Part shown: positions 18,401-27,094 of the stretch, piece after piece
Layout of the letters: each line of letters starts with the position of its first letter
Numbering within the stretch: position 1 is the stretch's first letter
DNA from: Hufsiella ginkgonis
GTDB lineage: Bacteria > Bacteroidota > Bacteroidia > Sphingobacteriales > Sphingobacteriaceae
DNA length: 64,000 nucleotides
NCBI RefSeq assembly: GCF_009834915.1
Contig: NZ_WVHS01000003.1
Span: 62,001 to 126,000 of the forward strand
Direction of reading: 5' to 3'
Notes under the pieces: generated by a model
Databases searched by the model: none
Told to the model about the DNA's origin: nothing
The model's input: the letters and a program-made list of their open reading frames with translations, nothing else
Made by a program: the position numbers and the translations under genes

Positions 18401-19031
18401 GAGAGCCCCTTATCCCACCCTGCAGCTGCCTGTGCAGGGAGCTGGTGAATGGACACACCCGCTGGAAACGCCTTCGGTCGATGATTCTGGCATCATCCGC
18501 CTTGCGGGAAGTGCGGGCCAATTCCGGTTTAAGGCGATACCTTTCCGCGTACCCGGGGATGCGGAAGCCAGGAACATCATTTTTACTTCGCGGTGGGACA
18601 ATTACCCGGAAGAGAAAACGATACCGCTTTCGGGAAAGTCCCCGCATGCCTATTTCTTACTTGCCGGTTCTACAAACCCCATGCAGAGCCGTATTGCCAA
18701 TGGCGAATTGATCGTTACGTATACGGATGGCTCCTCGGCGAAAATGGCCTTGTCAAATCCCGGGAACTGGTGGCCCATAGAGCGCGATTACCTGGACGAC
18801 GGTTATGCGTTTTCCACCGGCGCCGCATACCCGCCGCGCATTCACCTCAAAACCGGGCGTATCGTTTCCAATGCCAGCGAATTTAACGGCAAGGAAATTC
18901 CCGGGGGAGCGGCTATCATACTCGACCTTCCGCTGGATGCGGCTAAAACCCTTCAATCAATTACCCTGAGAACCCTTGCGAATGACGTAGTGATGGGTTT
19001 GATGGGTGTAACCCTGATCCGTGAGCCATGA
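15429..19031 (+). CDS. Exported DUF4450 protein, putative six-hairpin glycoside hydrolase
   Basis: A protein of about 1200 residues. I chose the ATG at 15429 because a signal peptide follows directly (hydrophobic stretch LVLMLLFSAPLIRG, then QE); a TTG at 15390 would add 13 residues before it. The N-terminal 280 residues match the DUF4450 type (FTRALYGGNTAFRIEAGDLP, then MPGMGGNLRFG). The middle, about 310-770, has the aromatic-rich repeats of an (alpha/alpha)6 barrel (WRGPYTADPLGWHDRA, WPVITRHLAWEKRNFDGNGDG). Beta-rich domains follow to the end. Such proteins are linked to plant or microbial polysaccharide breakdown; the substrate and catalytic residues are not evident. The stop overlaps the recQ start by 4 bases. 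Confidence 0.75.
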   Translation: MFPTFSRSVLVLMLLFSAPLIRGQELYPVQLAPGYWHNISRALRYQPDGTDFVITNGNRRFTRALYGGNTAFRIEAGDLPEFALYMPGMGGNLRFGLVSAGGARWLSASAKIVARYRPGTMIYEITDPALGKATLHLTVLARVDAEGLVAKTWITGTAAKLPGLCWVYGGADGKKFSRDGDMGPDPESVFYLKPENCAGNRYQLSANIFTLTYGQEKTVNGIFPTGAELKIGDAAAVEPGAILSSAEKQAPVLTGKIELAVGKNLYFALQNAAVPAGGYNDLQVIFDQAEAARRKLAERVIVRTPDPYINTLGGALAIASDAIWEEPTYLHGAIGWRSRLNGWRGPYTADPLGWHDRAKMHFRSYAQSQLTSPPDGPSVPDTAFNLARQKEKIGTAVFTSGYISRDPAGKSLRAHHYDMNLVYIDELLRHLKWTGDLDFAREMWPVITRHLAWEKRNFDGNGDGLYDAYAAIWASDALQYSGGGVTHTSAYNYYANKMTAVIAKLIGEDPAPYLAESAKILAAMNSQLWIAQKGVYAEYKDLLGLQLLHPAPALWTIYHSQDSEVPDLFQAYQQLRYTDLEIPHIPVRADGLPEGFYTLSTSNWMPYNWSLNNVALAESMHTTLANWQAGRSEEAFRLWKSELISSMYLGGSPGNIVQISYYDANRGEAYRDFGDPVGMVSRTLVEGLFGIVPDALSQTLGIRPGLPAAWNTASLTIPDLSFRFNRTGNREIYTIVPSFGKPMKLKLRLKARRDQLVTVKVNGKSTAWVRQEDVAGQPMVEIFSQPATSYRVELTWGTTPVTIPAVKPKYVKGEEIELDLKKSVFHKLEDPQKVFDNVKPLPGKLQATVTGEKGNHTIFLKLSQGQMTWWYPVCFGITDAVSVTTPAPQGEGLRLKVTNNTSAVLPCTVKVNGFAAPLSLPAGEEGPEIAVPGRYLFTGSNRVVVSFGKDSVEQNIVNWNITSSRQAEAIDLFASFNDKVTAIFKNKYLSPRAPYPTLQLPVQGAGEWTHPLETPSVDDSGIIRLAGSAGQFRFKAIPFRVPGDAEARNIIFTSRWDNYPEEKTIPLSGKSPHAYFLLAGSTNPMQSRIANGELIVTYTDGSSAKMALSNPGNWWPIERDYLDDGYAFSTGAAYPPRIHLKTGRIVSNASEFNGKEIPGGAAIILDLPLDAAKTLQSITLRTLANDVVMGLMGVTLIREP

Positions 19032-20920
19032 CGATTCACGAAATCTTGCGGCATTATTGGGGACATAGTCGTTTCCGGCCGCTGCAGGAAGAGATCGTGC
19101 AGCAGGTGCTTGATGGGAATGATACGCTGGCGCTGCTGCCCACCGGCGGCGGGAAATCCATTTGTTTCCAGGTACCTGCGTTGGTGAGACCCGGCATCTG
19201 TATCGTGGTTTCGCCGCTCATCGCCTTAATGAAAGACCAGGTGGAGAACCTCAAAGAAAAGGGGATCAAAGCCATCGCCATCACTTCGGGAATGGGAAAG
19301 CGCGAGATCGATATCCAGCTCGATAACTGTGTTTATGGCGACATCAAGTTCCTTTATCTTTCTCCCGAACGGTTGCTTTCTGAACTGGTAAAAGAAAGGA
19401 TCAGGCACATGAAGGTGAACCTGATCGCCATAGACGAGGCTCACTGTATTTCCCAGTGGGGATACGATTTCAGGCCTCCTTACCTCAGGATCACCGCCTT
19501 ACGCGAGCTGCATCCAACCGTTCCGGTACTGGCGTTAACGGCTACCGCGACAGAGAACGTGGTTAAAGACATCCAGGAGAAACTGGGTTTTAAAAAGCCG
19601 AACGTGCTGCGTAAAAGCTTCGAGCGCAAAAACGTGGCCTATGTGATCTTTAACCTCGAAGACAAGTTCAGGAAGCTGTTTTCCATCGCTGAAAATATTC
19701 AAGGAACCGGTATCGTGTATGTGCGGAACAGGCGGGAGACGCAGGAAGTGGCCAGGGTCCTCGGTTTAAATGGTTTTTCCAGCGATTTCTATCATGCCGG
19801 TCTGGACCACCTCGCGCGGAGCGCCAAACAGGAAGCCTGGAAAAAAGGCAAGGTTCGTATCATGGTGGCTACCAACGCGTTCGGAATGGGGATCGACAAG
19901 CCTGATGTCCGTTTCGTAGTGCATCTGGATATCCCGGAGAGTGTAGAGGCCTATTTCCAGGAGGCGGGTCGGGCAGGCCGCGATGAGCAGCGTGCTTATG
20001 CGGTGCTGTTATACGATACTTCGGATGTGGCGCAGCTCAGGCGCAAGCTGGAATTGAGTTTTCCTTCGGTAGATGAGATCAGGAAGATATACCACCAGTT
20101 GGGTAACTTTTTCCAGGTGGCCTACGGGGCAGGGGAAGGGCAGTCGCTGGAGTTCGATCTGCCGGAATTTTGCTCGCGGTTTAAACTGGATGTGATTAAA
20201 ACGCTTCATGCGTTAAAGTTCCTCGAAAAAGACGGTTATATCAGCCTTAGCGAAAGTGTTTTCCTGCCGTCTCGCGTAAAGGTGATGGTAACCTCCGAAG
20301 ACCTGTACAGGTTCCAGGTGGAGCATTCGGCTTTCGACACTTTTATCAAGCTTATCCTTCGATCGTACGGCGGGATGTTTGAGCAGTACACCGCCATCCG
20401 CGAGTACGACATCGCCAAACGCATGGAGCAACCGTACCAGGTGGTAAAAGACATGCTCACACAGCTCAAGACGATGGAGATAATAGATTATTTACCACAA
20501 TCAGATAAGCCGTACCTGCAGTTTGTAAGGCCAAGATTTGACAACAAAGACCTCTATATCGATCGCCGGTATATCGGGGACCGTAAAGCGATCGTCACCC
20601 GACAGGTGGAAGCAGTGATCGCCTACGCAGGATCAAGTGAGTGCCGGAGCCAGTTCCTGCTCAGTTATTTCAATGAAGCGAGTCCGCCAAAATGCGGTAT
20701 TTGCGACATATGCCTCGAAGAGAAGCGCCGCGCCACCGCCGTTAACCTCCCGGAACAGATTGAAAACGAGGTAGTTCAATTGCTTTCACTCGATCATCTT
20801 TCGCTCGATAAACTGATCACCTCGATCTCCCTGGGTTCTGAAAAAGAACGCATTGCCGTGGTACGGAACTTACTCGATTCCGGGCGGATCAAAACCGACG
20901 GGACCAGGTACTATGTATAG
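19028..20920 (+). CDS. recQ: RecQ-family ATP-dependent DNA helicase
   Basis: A 630-residue helicase of superfamily 2. Walker A is LLPTGGGKS (36-44), the DEAH box is at 136-139, and motif VI-like text QEAGRAGRDEQ lies near residue 315. The RecQ zinc site follows as a Cys in SSECRSQF and the CxxCxxC of KCGICDIC (about 540-565). The C-terminal 60 residues form a short helical tail, and I do not see a typical HRDC domain. It unwinds 3'-5' in recombination and repair. The start overlaps the end of the DUF4450 gene (ATGA), an unusual pairing of a secreted glycosidase with a DNA repair enzyme. Confidence 0.93.
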   Translation: MTIHEILRHYWGHSRFRPLQEEIVQQVLDGNDTLALLPTGGGKSICFQVPALVRPGICIVVSPLIALMKDQVENLKEKGIKAIAITSGMGKREIDIQLDNCVYGDIKFLYLSPERLLSELVKERIRHMKVNLIAIDEAHCISQWGYDFRPPYLRITALRELHPTVPVLALTATATENVVKDIQEKLGFKKPNVLRKSFERKNVAYVIFNLEDKFRKLFSIAENIQGTGIVYVRNRRETQEVARVLGLNGFSSDFYHAGLDHLARSAKQEAWKKGKVRIMVATNAFGMGIDKPDVRFVVHLDIPESVEAYFQEAGRAGRDEQRAYAVLLYDTSDVAQLRRKLELSFPSVDEIRKIYHQLGNFFQVAYGAGEGQSLEFDLPEFCSRFKLDVIKTLHALKFLEKDGYISLSESVFLPSRVKVMVTSEDLYRFQVEHSAFDTFIKLILRSYGGMFEQYTAIREYDIAKRMEQPYQVVKDMLTQLKTMEIIDYLPQSDKPYLQFVRPRFDNKDLYIDRRYIGDRKAIVTRQVEAVIAYAGSSECRSQFLLSYFNEASPPKCGICDICLEEKRRATAVNLPEQIENEVVQLLSLDHLSLDKLITSISLGSEKERIAVVRNLLDSGRIKTDGTRYYV

Positions 20921-21171
20921 TTTGCCATGTAGGTAATGTCAAACCTATCCTCATTCTATCTGCTATATAGATTTTCTTAACAGTAAAATTAAGAGGTGAA
21001 TAAGCACATTATTTTGTAACCTTTATGGAAAATCGTCGTCTTTTATATAACCTTAACAAGATGAATATTAACACTATTTAACAATTTTAAGCGTAACGCG
21101 CATAAAATGCCTGCGTCTTATGGTTAAATGACGGGTTAATTATTCGTTAAAAGGATTAAATATATAAAGAG

Positions 21172-21774
21172 ATGAAAACGATAAACTTTACAAAGAAGAT
21201 GAAGGCGATCGCGCTGCTTGCGATGGCCATGTGTATGACAACCGGAACGATCCTGGCTGCCGGGCAAAACGAGAACATTACCTACCTGGAAAATGTAAAA
21301 AATATCCGCAAGATCAGTGTGACGGGTAATGTAGAGCTGCTGCTGATGCAGGATGCCAAAGAAAGCCTTAAAGTATACGACAACTATTACGGCAAGAATG
21401 CCATGGTGCAGCTGGAAGAAGATGAACTGAGAATCGCATCTTACGGAACGGAGAAGCTCACCATTATGGTAAATGTGAACAACCTCGAAAGTATTACTGC
21501 CAGCGGTTTTGCTACCGTGCGGTCTGTAAACAAGTTAAGCGCGCTGGACCTGGACATCAACCTGAAAGATTGTGCCAGTGCCGCAATCGACGCCGAAACC
21601 TATAACATGAATATTAAACTGCAGGGTTTGGCGGTACTGGCGCTTTCCGGCGATACCGAAAACCAGGTGACAATGCTGAGCGGCCAGGCGAAAATGGATA
21701 CTTCGCGTTTTGCCGCCGACTTTAGCTCGTCGAGTACTTACCTGGCGGAGCAAAAAATGAGTGCCGGGTTTTAA
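21172..21774 (+). CDS. Exported GIN-domain (DUF2807-like) protein
   Basis: A 200-residue protein with a signal peptide (basic MKTINFTKKMKAI, hydrophobic ALLAMAMCMTTGTILAAG). The mature part is a right-handed beta-solenoid-like repeat typical of the GIN/DUF2807 domain (putative autotransporter adhesin head): KISVTGNVELLLMQ, ESITASGFATVRSV, DLDINLKDCASAAID. Its function is unknown; these proteins are abundant at the surface or in the periplasm of Bacteroidota. A strong terminator follows at 21800, and a second GIN-domain gene lies after it. The 251 bases upstream are AT-rich, with no element that I can name. Confidence 0.7.
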   Translation: MKTINFTKKMKAIALLAMAMCMTTGTILAAGQNENITYLENVKNIRKISVTGNVELLLMQDAKESLKVYDNYYGKNAMVQLEEDELRIASYGTEKLTIMVNVNNLESITASGFATVRSVNKLSALDLDINLKDCASAAIDAETYNMNIKLQGLAVLALSGDTENQVTMLSGQAKMDTSRFAADFSSSSTYLAEQKMSAGF

Positions 21775-21799
21775 CATTCGTAAACTCCATCATATACCG

Positions 21800-21826
21800 G
21801 GCCGCCTTAAGCGGCCTTTTTTGTTT
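21800..21826 (+). terminator. Rho-independent terminator
   Basis: GGCCGC at 21800-21805 pairs with GCGGCC at 21811-21816 around the loop CTTAA. A T tract follows (21817-21822, then more T). It ends the message of the first GIN-domain gene. Confidence 0.85.
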
Positions 21827-21833
21827 TGCGCGA

Positions 21834-21865
21834 TTTGTGAACAGGCGCCTAAAAGCTTAAACTTG
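21834..21865 (+). promoter_or_regulatory. Promoter of the second GIN-domain gene
   Basis: TTTG at 21834-21837 and TAAACTTG at 21858-21865 are 20 bases apart; the -7 element has one mismatch to TAnnTTTG. Transcription would start at about 21870. This is downstream of the ATG at 21867 and supports the ATG at 21909 as the true start of the gene. Confidence 0.55.
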
Positions 21866-21908
21866 TATGCTGAAGGTAGGTCCCTCCCGGTATAAAGCAA
21901 GATCCGTC

Positions 21909-22628
21909 ATGAAAAGAAGTTCGTTATTTGCTCTTTTAAGTGCTGTAACCCTGGTTCCTGCGTGGCAGGGATGCCAGGTAAAATGTGTGACAGGATCGGG
22001 TAACGCGGTGACCGAGACGCGGGCACTGGAAACTTTTACGAAAATAGAAGCGAGCGGTACGTATAAACTGGTTCTTAAGCAGGATTCGGTGCAGCAGGTT
22101 ACGGTTACAGCCGACGATAATATCCAGCAATACACCAGGTTACATGTTACGGGGAACAAGCTTGTTGTTGATACGGACGGGAATTTTTGCGATACAAGCC
22201 CGGTGGTTATTACCATCAGCGCTAAAGTGTTCGAAGGGCTGGAGATCTCCGGGGCCGTAGAGGTTTCGGGGGAATCGGTGATCAGGACCACCGACTTTAA
22301 CATGAAGCTGAGCGGTGCCAATAAGGTACGGTTGAACCTGGACGCATCGGAAGTTAAAACTTCGTCGACCGGTTCATCTACTTTGAAACTCACCGGGCAG
22401 GCCGGAAGTCACCAACTCGACGTAATGGGTGCAGCCGATGTGAATGCCACTGATTTTGTAGTGGGCAATTATGATATTAAAAGCGCCGGCGCGAGTAAAT
22501 GCCGCATTAATGTATTGAGCAAGCTCGATGTCAATTCTGCCGGCGCAAGCGTGATCGAGTACAAGGGAAATCCCGCCACTGTAAATAACCACGATTCGGG
22601 GACATCCAGCCTCAAGAAAATCCAATAG
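21909..22628 (+). CDS. GIN-domain (DUF2807) exported protein, possible lipoprotein
   Basis: About 239 residues from the ATG at 21909; an in-frame ATG at 21867 would add 14 polar residues before the signal peptide and lies at or above the predicted transcription start. The N-terminus is MKRSSLFALLSAVTLVPAWQGC, with a cysteine placed for lipid attachment, though the residues before it are not a classic lipobox. The mature part carries the GIN repeat pattern (VTGSGNAVTETRALETFTKIE, LEISGAVEVSGESVI, SAGASKCRINVLSKLDVNSAG). Function is unknown. It lies 19 bases before the UMF1 transporter gene and may share its message. Confidence 0.8.
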   Translation: MKRSSLFALLSAVTLVPAWQGCQVKCVTGSGNAVTETRALETFTKIEASGTYKLVLKQDSVQQVTVTADDNIQQYTRLHVTGNKLVVDTDGNFCDTSPVVITISAKVFEGLEISGAVEVSGESVIRTTDFNMKLSGANKVRLNLDASEVKTSSTGSSTLKLTGQAGSHQLDVMGAADVNATDFVVGNYDIKSAGASKCRINVLSKLDVNSAGASVIEYKGNPATVNNHDSGTSSLKKIQ

Positions 22629-22647
22629 CACGGTAATTGCCGCGACC

Positions 22648-23946
22648 ATGTCTCAAAAAAACGACAAAAAAACCATCCGGGCATGGGCCATGTTCGATTG
22701 GGCTAACTCAGCCTACAACCTGGTGATCACTTCCACGGTGTTTCCCGCTTACTATACCGAGATCACCTCCACGCCCGAACATGGCGACAAGGTATCGTTT
22801 TTCGGCTTTACGTTCGTAAATACCGCACTCGCAAATTACTCGCTGGCTTTTGCGTACCTGGTGATGGCTGTTTCGCTCCCGGTGCTGTCGTCGATCGCCG
22901 ATTTCAGGGGGAATAAGAAGACCTTTATGATGGCGTTCACTTACATCGGGTCGCTTGCATGCTGCGGATTATTCTTTTTTGACCTGGACACGCTCGAACT
23001 CGGCATTATCCTTTCGGCGGTTGCGGCCATGGGTTACATCGGCGGCGTGGCTTTTAATAATTCGTACCTCCCGGAGATCGCTACGGTTGATGAACAGGAT
23101 AAAGCGAGCGCCAGGGGGTTCGCCTATGGGTATATCGGCAGTGTGGTGCTGCAAATCATTTGTTTTGTTTTTATTCAATCGCCGGGAACGTTCGGGCTAT
23201 CAACGCAAAAGGCGGTTCAGCTTTCGTTCCTGCTGGTGGGATTGTGGTGGATCGGTTTTTCACAGATCCCTTTCAGGAAGCTTCATTCAGGCGGCCAGAA
23301 CCGCGGCGCCGTTAATCATAAGGTGATCCATAGCGGTTTCCAGGAGCTGGCCAAAGTGTGGAAACAGATCAGCGGGATGGCCGTACTTAAGCGATTCCTG
23401 CTTGCGTTTTTCTTTTATGCGATGGGTGTACAGACCATCATGCTCGTGGCCGCCGCGTTTGGGGCTAAGGTGCTGCATCTGCCGCAGGATAGTTTAATCA
23501 AAACGGTGCTCGTTATACAGCTGGTTGCAATTTTAGGAGCTTATTTCATGTCGCGCTTTGCGCTAAAGTATGGCAATATCCGGGTGCTTATCTGCGTAGT
23601 AGTGGTTTGGATGGGGGCTTGTGTGGGCGCTTATTATACGACCACTGCCAACCAGTTTTATGCATTAGCCGTGGTGGTTGGCCTGATAATGGGCGGCATC
23701 CAATCATTATCACGATCCACTTACTCGAAATTTCTGCCGGAAAACACGCCAGACACCACCTCTTTTTTCAGTTTTTATGACGTAACCGAAAAGATCGCCA
23801 TCGTAATAGGCCTCTTTACCTTTGGTTATATGGAGTCGGTAACGGATAATATGCGGAATTCGGCGCTGGCGCTCGTGATCTTCTTTTTGATAGGGCTGGT
23901 TATCCTCGTCTCCATGTTAAAGATGAAGGAAAGAAAAGATTACTGA
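22648..23946 (+). CDS. UMF1/Atg22-like MFS transporter
   Basis: A 432-residue protein with about 12 membrane segments. The N-terminal WAMFDWANSAYNLVI is the characteristic start of the UMF1 family, bacterial relatives of yeast Atg22 (vacuolar amino acid efflux). A second family block is GGIQSLSRSTYSKFLPE (about 350-366). The substrate is unknown; efflux of small metabolites is assumed from the family. It follows the GIN-domain gene closely and ends 53 bases before the LutA-like gene. Confidence 0.88.
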   Translation: MSQKNDKKTIRAWAMFDWANSAYNLVITSTVFPAYYTEITSTPEHGDKVSFFGFTFVNTALANYSLAFAYLVMAVSLPVLSSIADFRGNKKTFMMAFTYIGSLACCGLFFFDLDTLELGIILSAVAAMGYIGGVAFNNSYLPEIATVDEQDKASARGFAYGYIGSVVLQIICFVFIQSPGTFGLSTQKAVQLSFLLVGLWWIGFSQIPFRKLHSGGQNRGAVNHKVIHSGFQELAKVWKQISGMAVLKRFLLAFFFYAMGVQTIMLVAAAFGAKVLHLPQDSLIKTVLVIQLVAILGAYFMSRFALKYGNIRVLICVVVVWMGACVGAYYTTTANQFYALAVVVGLIMGGIQSLSRSTYSKFLPENTPDTTSFFSFYDVTEKIAIVIGLFTFGYMESVTDNMRNSALALVIFFLIGLVILVSMLKMKERKDY

Positions 23947-23999
23947 TATTTTTTCCGAATTTAGCACCGGCTTTACACGCACTACCGGCCTGCCCTGCT

Positions 24000-24728
24000 A
24001 TGACTATCGAGCTTTTCATCCCATGTTTTATTGATCAATTATATCCCGAAACGGCTTTTAATACCATTCGCGTATTGGAAAAAGCGGGCTGTAAAGTGAT
24101 TTATAACGGGAAACAAACCTGCTGCGGGCAACCAGCCTTTAATGCCGGATTTTGGGATGAAGCCAAGAAGGTGGGAGCCAAATTTATCAGCGATTTCTCC
24201 GAAAGCAACTATATCGTGTCGCCTTCGGCTTCGTGTACCGGGATGGTTAAAAATTATTATAACGACCTGTTTACCAACACCACGGTACACAATACCTGCC
24301 GCTCTATCCAGGCCAATATTCACGAACTTTCTGATTTCCTCGTAAATGTGCTGCAAAAGGACTATTTCGGCGCCGAGCTGGAAGGAAGAGCCGTTTACCA
24401 TGATTCCTGTTCGGCGTTGCGCGAGTGTAAAATAAAAGATGAACCCCGCCAGCTCTTGTCAAAAGTGCATGGGCTCGACCTTGTGGAAATGAACGACAAT
24501 ACTACCTGCTGCGGTTTCGGCGGCACGTTCGCGGTAAAGTTCGAAGGTATTTCGAGCGCTATGGCGCAGCAAAAAGTGGAAAACGCGCTGGCGGCGGAAG
24601 CCGAATATATCATTTCTACAGATGCGTCCTGCCTCTTGCACCTCCAGGCTTATATCGATAAGCATGAGCTCCCGTTAAAGACCATGCACCTGGCGGATGT
24701 GCTGGCGCATGGATGGGGAAATGTATAA
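24000..24728 (+). CDS. LutA/YkgE-like cysteine-rich (Fe-S) oxidoreductase subunit
   Basis: A 242-residue protein made of two CCG (cysteine-rich) domains: QTCCGQPAFNAG (about 39-50) and TTCCGFGGTFAVK (about 164-176), each preceded by a further conserved cysteine (FIPCFIDQLYP and YHDSCSALRE). This is the LutA arrangement, related to heterodisulfide reductase subunits. In LutABC it takes part in L-lactate oxidation, but neither lutB nor lutC is nearby, so the partner is unknown. It is convergent with fmt. Confidence 0.87.
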   Translation: MTIELFIPCFIDQLYPETAFNTIRVLEKAGCKVIYNGKQTCCGQPAFNAGFWDEAKKVGAKFISDFSESNYIVSPSASCTGMVKNYYNDLFTNTTVHNTCRSIQANIHELSDFLVNVLQKDYFGAELEGRAVYHDSCSALRECKIKDEPRQLLSKVHGLDLVEMNDNTTCCGFGGTFAVKFEGISSAMAQQKVENALAAEAEYIISTDASCLLHLQAYIDKHELPLKTMHLADVLAHGWGNV

Positions 24729-24763
24729 AGTAACGCCCGCTAAAGTATGCCCGTCCGAACAAA

Positions 24764-25693
24764 TTAATCCAGCCTGGTCCCCCTTAAGAATTCATCGATC
24801 TTCAGCCGTTTCTTTCCTTCCATCTGTACTTCGAGTAAGCTGATAAATCCGTCGGTGCAAGCAAATTTCAGGAACGTCTTGCCATCTGTTAAGAAACCGC
24901 CCGCCTGGATCCCGGGATCTGTAAGCGTATAGGAGCTGTTAAAGATCTTGAGTGTTTTACCACGAAACTCGATATAGGCGGTGGGGAAAGGACTTAATCC
25001 ACGGATCTTATCAAAGGTCGCTTTCGCCGGGCTGCGCCAATCGATGAGGCAATCTTCTTTGAATAATTTAGGGGCGTGATTGAGTTCCATCCCGCTATTT
25101 TCACTGATCAGCACATCCTGCGATAATTGGGTGATCTTGCCCCCGGCGATGTCGTTTACGGACGATACCAGTAATTTTGCCCCGATCACCATCATGCGGT
25201 CGTGCAGTTCCCCGGCAGTTTCTGTATCCCCGATGGGAATCCGTTCTGCAGCCAGTATATCACCGGTATCGATCTCGTGGCTGAGCATAAAAGTAGTAAC
25301 TCCCGTTTCGCGCTCGCCGTTAATGATCGCCCAATTAATCGGCGCAGCACCGCGATATTGAGGGAGTAATGAACCGTGCAGGTTGATGGTTCCCATCGGC
25401 GGCATCTTCCATACCACTTCTGGCAGCATCCGGAAAGCCACCACTACCTGCAGGTCTGCCCGGTAGCCCGCGAGCGCTTCCAGGAAACCGGGATCTTTCA
25501 ACCTGGCCGGCTGCAATACCGGCAGGCCCCGTTGTATCGCAAATTGTTTTACCGCAGATTCGTTAAGCTTTTGGCCCCTGCCGGATGGCTTATCCGGCGC
25601 GGTAACCACCGCAACTATCGTTTTTCCCGCATTCAGCAACGCCTCCAGCGACGCTACCGCGAAATCGGGGGTGCCCATGAAAATTATCCGCAT
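24764..25693 (-). CDS. fmt: Methionyl-tRNA formyltransferase
   Basis: 309 residues from the ATG at 25693, where the family N-terminus MRIIFMGTPDFAVASLEAL begins; an upstream in-frame ATG at 25750 would add 19 unrelated residues. The formyl-THF binding and catalytic block is INLHGSLLPQYRGAAPINWA (about 107-126), with Asn and His essential in the family. The C-terminal OB-like domain binds tRNA. It transfers a formyl group from 10-formyl-THF to Met-tRNAfMet. No def gene is adjacent. Confidence 0.95.
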   Translation of the reverse strand: MRIIFMGTPDFAVASLEALLNAGKTIVAVVTAPDKPSGRGQKLNESAVKQFAIQRGLPVLQPARLKDPGFLEALAGYRADLQVVVAFRMLPEVVWKMPPMGTINLHGSLLPQYRGAAPINWAIINGERETGVTTFMLSHEIDTGDILAAERIPIGDTETAGELHDRMMVIGAKLLVSSVNDIAGGKITQLSQDVLISENSGMELNHAPKLFKEDCLIDWRSPAKATFDKIRGLSPFPTAYIEFRGKTLKIFNSSYTLTDPGIQAGGFLTDGKTFLKFACTDGFISLLEVQMEGKKRLKIDEFLRGTRLD

Positions 25694-25779
25694 CTGTCTC
25701 TCCAATAAATGAGGAACAAAATTAACATTAATGGCGGTACGGGCACCCATAATGTTTGCCGCTGCCGGCTCATCATCGC

Positions 25780-27090
25780 TTACTCTTTATAGAAGAACCA
25801 TTTAACCAGCTCTTTATACGTCGCCTTTTTGCCATACATCAGGATACCGACACGGTAGATCCTTGCGGCGATCCAGGTAATGACCAGGAACCCGCCGATC
25901 ATCAGGCTCATGGATAAAGCCAGCTGCCATGCAGGAACGTCAAATGGAATACGGACCATCATCGCGATAGGCGAGGTGAACGGGATAATCGACAACCAGA
26001 ACGCGAGCGGGCTGCCCGGATTGGAAATGACAACGTTGATGGAAATAATGGAGGTAAATATCAGCGGCATAATGATCGGCAGCATAAATTGCTGCGTGTC
26101 TGTTTCGCTGTCGACCGCCGAGCCAACTGCCGCGAAAATGGAACTGTATAATAAGAACCCGAACAGGAAGTAAAAGATAAAAACGGAGATCGTGTAGGTC
26201 CACGGAATGGTGTTAAGCGATTCGAGAAAATCGGTGCCTACGGTGGATCCGGCAGCCGGCGCCGCCTGGACGCCGGCGGTATTTTTTATTTGTTCGGTTT
26301 TGATCTTGCTTACGTCTGTATCTTTCAGCAGGATAAGCCCGGCAGCGGTTACCGAAATGGCGCTTAAAGCGATCCAAAGCAGGAATTGTGTCAAACCTAC
26401 CATCCCCACACCGATGATCTTGCCCAGCATCAGCTGAAATGGTTTTACGGACGAGATCACGACTTCGATGATGCGGTTGGTCTTTTCTTCGATCACGCCC
26501 CGCATTACCTGTACGCCGTAAATGAGCAGCGACATATAGATCATGATCGAAAACAGCATCGCCACGCCAAATGCCACCCAGGCCCCGGCATCTTTTTCGC
26601 CCTCTTCCGTTAACTGGCGCGCGGTGATACTGAGGTCATTGCTTTTTGAATTTACGATGGCCGTATCGATGCCCGCCGCAAGCAATTTCTCGGTGCGGTT
26701 AATCCGCGACAGCTGCCTTTCGATGGAAGCCACGGTACTAATGCCAGGCTTTTTCTGGCTCAGCAATAAGATGTTCCTCTTGTCGGAAGGTATAATAAGA
26801 AGGTAGTTGTTGTCTGACTTTTTAAAATGTGCGCGTGCTTCTTCAACCGTTCCGGCAGGGTAATTATATTGAATACTGGTGCTGCTTTTCAGGCTCCTGA
26901 AGCTTCCGGAGTCGTCTATTACCGCAATTTTTTCCACTTCGGCGAATTCCTCCTTGTTGAGGATCACGTAGAAAATGACGGCATACATGGCCATGAAAAG
27001 GAAAGGAACGAGGAACGTCATCACGATAAATGACTTTTTCTTCACCCTCGTCATGTACTCGCGGCGTATAATGAGTAATATTTTATTCAT
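25780..27090 (-). CDS. ABC-2 type exporter permease (NatB-like)
   Basis: A 436-residue protein with one helix near residues 20-40, a large extracytoplasmic domain (about 45-175) and five to six further helices from 176 onwards. The cytosolic end MNKILLIIRREYMTRVKKKSF is typical of NatB/ABC-2 permeases. The block IYMSLLIYGVQVMRGVIEEKTNRIIEVVISS, where the E-E-K-T/S-N-R-I-E motif couples to the ATPase, is intact. It follows the ATPase gene by 4 bases. Sodium or drug export is the family's usual role; the substrate here is open. Confidence 0.87.
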   Translation of the reverse strand: MNKILLIIRREYMTRVKKKSFIVMTFLVPFLFMAMYAVIFYVILNKEEFAEVEKIAVIDDSGSFRSLKSSTSIQYNYPAGTVEEARAHFKKSDNNYLLIIPSDKRNILLLSQKKPGISTVASIERQLSRINRTEKLLAAGIDTAIVNSKSNDLSITARQLTEEGEKDAGAWVAFGVAMLFSIMIYMSLLIYGVQVMRGVIEEKTNRIIEVVISSVKPFQLMLGKIIGVGMVGLTQFLLWIALSAISVTAAGLILLKDTDVSKIKTEQIKNTAGVQAAPAAGSTVGTDFLESLNTIPWTYTISVFIFYFLFGFLLYSSIFAAVGSAVDSETDTQQFMLPIIMPLIFTSIISINVVISNPGSPLAFWLSIIPFTSPIAMMVRIPFDVPAWQLALSMSLMIGGFLVITWIAARIYRVGILMYGKKATYKELVKWFFYKE

Positions 27091-27094
27091 AGGA

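Noticed and set aside
25694-25750. N-terminal extension of fmt
   Set aside because: The 19 extra residues precede the conserved MRIIFMGTPDF start and have no family match.
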